From Cristatella mucedo (lineage: Eukaryota > Bryozoa > Phylactolaemata > Cristatellidae), in assembly GCA_009760855.2 (NCBI GenBank), contig WPIO01000061.1, positions 1,298,501-1,362,500 of the forward strand: DNA of 64,000 nt, written 5' to 3'. The notes beneath the pieces are model-generated. The model saw only the letters and a program-made list of their open reading frames with translations, had not been told where the DNA came from and did no database searches. Of the stretch, positions 45,770-64,000 are shown piece after piece; the stretch's first letter is position 1, and each line of letters opens with the position of its first letter. Made by a program: the position numbers and the translations under genes.

Positions 45770-47610
45770 GGCGCTTGGAGCATGCGACCCAATGTGGAAA
45801 ACTGCTGAAAGTCGTAAGATGAATGTCGAGCAGATGCTCATATGCTGATCACTGGACGACCAGAACCGGGCGACTTTTACCTCTAGCAAATGCAAAACAA
45901 TCTCTGGGTGCAACAGGTTTTTTTTGTCCGTTCACCAGCAGATTGCACACTTAAGCCGCAAACTCGGCAGCTGACTGTGGGCTCCTCAAGCCACGCCCGC
46001 CTTACCCTGCTCGCTGCGGGTGCGGCAACCCCGTGTCGCCTTTCTAAAACAAAGCTATCGGGTCACGCGAGCACGTCGGCGCCAAGTCGCATGTTGAGTC
46101 ATCAGAGGGTTGAGGGTTCGCAGCCTGCAGCAGCAAAATATTTATTCCAGCTTCAAGTGGGTTTAATAGCCGCAACTGGTCTTCTGTCGCTTTATAATGA
46201 GGTTTTTTTATAAGATACCTTTTACTTTCGCTGCCGAGTCGCTGCTAGAAAGAGTATGACGGGAACAACGTCCGACCTACAGCTCACACTTTCGCTTTGC
46301 AAGGCAGACAGCTGGAGGGCTGGTGGGCATCAACAGCTATCTCTTTCGACCGTACACCACTTCCGCCGAATTGCCGGCGACAAGCAAACTAGAATCCGGC
46401 AGGCTCAAGACAATCTCACAAATGTAAAAAAATGCAAGTCCAATACTTCTATCGGTGGGCCACTTACAAAAACGGGAAAGAGTGTCCTGAAAGAGTACTC
46501 ACTCAAATGCCAGGCTTAAATCTGGCTGGGTAACCTTCACATTGCATTCAGCGATTCCATTTGTATTTGTGTAGTTAATTTCCGCAGCCTGAGCGCTAGA
46601 CTAGCTGAAAGGTAAGCGAGGATTTATTTAACTCGCGCTCAGCTACACGCCGAAGAAACTTGGTTTTGACACAGTTCTGGAAAACTCTTGCACCTTACTC
46701 CTCTGTCTGCTTATATAGCGTATTCCTGCCCGCACCCACGTTCTTAGCAGCATGCTATGGGGCGGGCGAACCGGACTCTTGTGGAAGCTGGCTCATTTAC
46801 AGCTGTGTGTTGGGCGGTATCGGGCTCTTTTAAAGCTATTTGTTGTATTCTTTTCGCCACCTGCAACTCCGCAAAGAAGGTTAGCGTGGAAGGGAAAGCC
46901 GGAATCTGCAGCATCGGGAACGACAGCATCGCTTCCCGAGAAACGTGGAAACTAGTCCCGCTGCCTCAGTCGATGTGTAGTGTGAAGTGATAGCTAATGT
47001 GTGTTGAACTAAGAGGAAATTTAATATAAATAAACTGGATAAAATCTGTCGCTGTCGCTCTCTGCCCATGCTTGAGTGTCACGAGCCATATCGGGCGTCG
47101 AAGGAGGGGGAGGGTTTAGCTTGCATCTGCAGTTCGACTGTGTGCCGTAGTAGCTGCTGTAGTAAAGGTGGCGAGTGATCGATTGTGCTGGATTTACAGA
47201 TAGGAACAGCTTCCGCGTTGGAAGCTAGCTGTAGAATGTTGATCTATTGAAAAGGAAGACCAGCTGCAGCTTTTATAACTGTTGAGATTGCGAAGTATTT
47301 ACTGACCGCTCACAGCACCGCACTGCTTTTGATGACCCGATGCTGAGCTGGCTTTCAAAGCTTTTGACTTTATGCTGCGTCAGTACTTTTTTTTTTTAGA
47401 AATTAGGACGTTGATGTCTGCCACTGCAGAGTGCTTGAGCTGTAAAAAAGAAAACTTATAAATCCACTCGGCAAAACCATTCCTACATGAAATGAAACTC
47501 GTGTAATTGGCAGCATGTTCAAGTGCGAGATTTTTTTTATGCCTTTCTTCTTCCATTCAGTCTTATGTGGCCATTAGCTCTCGAAAATAACATTAGCAGA
47601 TTAATTATCC
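45770..47610. other. unassigned stretch with one TATA/ORF/poly(A)-signal arrangement
   Basis: No known gene found. One arrangement stands out: TTATATAG at 46711, ATG at 46757, an open frame of 77 codons to TGA at 46990, and AATAAA at 47029-47034. The peptide starts MGRANRTLVEAGSF and has a hydrophobic middle (AVCWAVSG, ICCILFATC). It may be a small gene, a solo LTR or chance. Confidence 0.3.
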
Positions 47611-47617
47611 TCATTTG

Positions 47618-47735
47618 TATAACGGAAGAAGAGCCTTAATGGCTTTCACCACCGATTGAAGCTGGGAATAAAGGATCGCCCACTGCAGAATTCGAACCCT
47701 CGACTTCGATCGTGAAGAGCGAGCACCTTACGACA
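47618..47735 (-). repeat. SINE S1 fragment
   Basis: GAAGAGCCTTAATGGCTTTC, ATCGCCCACTGCAGAATTCG and AACCCTCGAC match S1 in reverse. Confidence 0.75.
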
Positions 47736-48021
47736 TGTTTTCCGGTCCCTATCTATTTCGTAATTTGGAGGCTGCCTGTACCTCATTCTTTCACTTACTC
47801 ATGGTCAGTTATTATTCCTTACGTGGATCTCTGCAAAAAATTGGAGAGGTGTCCCACTGGAGTCTGTGGACTGGGCTTCAGTTTGAGCTACAAGAGGAGG
47901 ATCCGGTGCCCAGAGAACCGGTTTGAAGGAGATCAAATAAATATCAAATATTTATGTGCGTAAGCTTTCTGTTATTGTGCATTTTAATGCAAATCAGTTT
48001 ATTGGCTTTCTATCTAAATCA

Positions 48022-48088
48022 CATAAAGTGCCTGGAAAGAGATTAATTTTCCTCTGTGGCACAATACAAATGAGTTAATGTTATTATT
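48022..48088 (+). repeat. LINE/SINE tail fragment
   Basis: AAAGTGCCTGGAAAGAGATT, then a partner GTGGCAC and ATGTTATTATT: the same stem-loop tail as family A. Confidence 0.5.
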
Positions 48089-48632
48089 CCCTCGTTAAAC
48101 AGGCCTACGATCGTAATGTAATGCTGCTGATTGGAAGAGGTAGCACTTACATTTTTTGTGGCTCATCCTTAATTGCCTGTAAGACTACGACGTGTCTTCA
48201 TGTGGTCGGTGCTGCTCTCTAAAAGTTTAACTATGTGCCCAGTTGGCACTAACTTCATTGGCCTTCTTATATGTTACTTGCCAGTGTTTTTTAAATGGTA
48301 AACAGTGGCTCGTTTGCTAAGCTTTGTGTGCTCTCCATGTTGTCGTGTGTTCTCGATCACCTCAGTGGCAGTAGGACTTGGTGCACTGGTTCCAGCAGCC
48401 GTGGCAGTAGCAACTGTAGGAGGTCACTGTAGCAGCAGCCCCACCATTGGCCACCGGGGCATCTACAGCAGCTGCGGAACTGGTTGTGGCAGGGAGTATT
48501 GCCGAATACTCATTTGACGGAATCACAATGATGGCATGATTGTGTTTGCGGTATCTTGTGTCAGTGGTTATTTTGTTACAAATACCAGCTATAACTTGTA
48601 GGGTTGCAAAAGAGCTTCGTCCGTTGGCCACC

Positions 48633-64000
<15,368 letters not shown>

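Overview
The window is nuclear DNA of an animal, most probably an invertebrate; I cannot name the lineage. Evidence: two conserved metazoan genes split by many GT-AG introns, a C2H2 zinc-finger gene, tRNA-derived SINEs, and a heavy load of decayed CR1/L2-type LINEs plus Gypsy, hAT and Tc1 relics. There are no operons, bacterial genes or CRISPR arrays.

Layout. (1) 1-15078, + strand: the 3' part of a Tousled-like kinase gene (TLK). Twelve exons join in frame into 551 codons plus a stop; the N-terminus lies left of the window. Its large introns hold LINE and SINE copies. (2) 15079-34300: mostly gene-free and repeat-rich. It holds LINE copies in both orientations, a broken Gypsy retrotransposon (about 19.6-23.2 kb), a degenerate satellite-like array (about 23.25-26.1 kb) with a hAT relic and LINE pieces in it, three LINE copies in a row (26.9-29.05 kb), and a long near-perfect inverted repeat (33804-34303). 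(3) 34381-37230, - strand: two exons of a C2H2 zinc-finger gene. The intron between them holds an 0.8 kb GA-rich array and splits a zinc finger exactly. (4) 37.5-48.6 kb: more LINE/SINE copies, the best-preserved LINE reading frame (44330-45283), and an unidentified GC-rich coding-like exon on the - strand (43087-43712). (5) 48633-64000, + strand: a divergent MED24 (Mediator subunit 24) gene running off the right edge, with 11 to 12 exons in view. Its introns hold a decayed transposon-like gene (50.7-52.2 kb), a Tc1 transposase relic and CT arrays.

The host genes are not functionally linked as far as the sequence shows. TLK acts in chromatin assembly, MED24 in RNA polymerase II transcription, and the zinc-finger protein probably binds DNA. 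The repeats form the clearest connected story. LINE family A and SINE family S2 share a 3' end that can fold into a stem-loop, as expected if the SINE is mobilised by the LINE. Several LINE copies show inverted 5' segments (twin-priming-like), and one LINE is nested inside a SINE. I see no convincing new multi-gene system. The best leads for follow-up are the long inverted repeat next to the zinc-finger exon, the shared LINE/SINE tail, a two-copy element of about 330 bp that I cannot classify, and the orphan exon at 43 kb.
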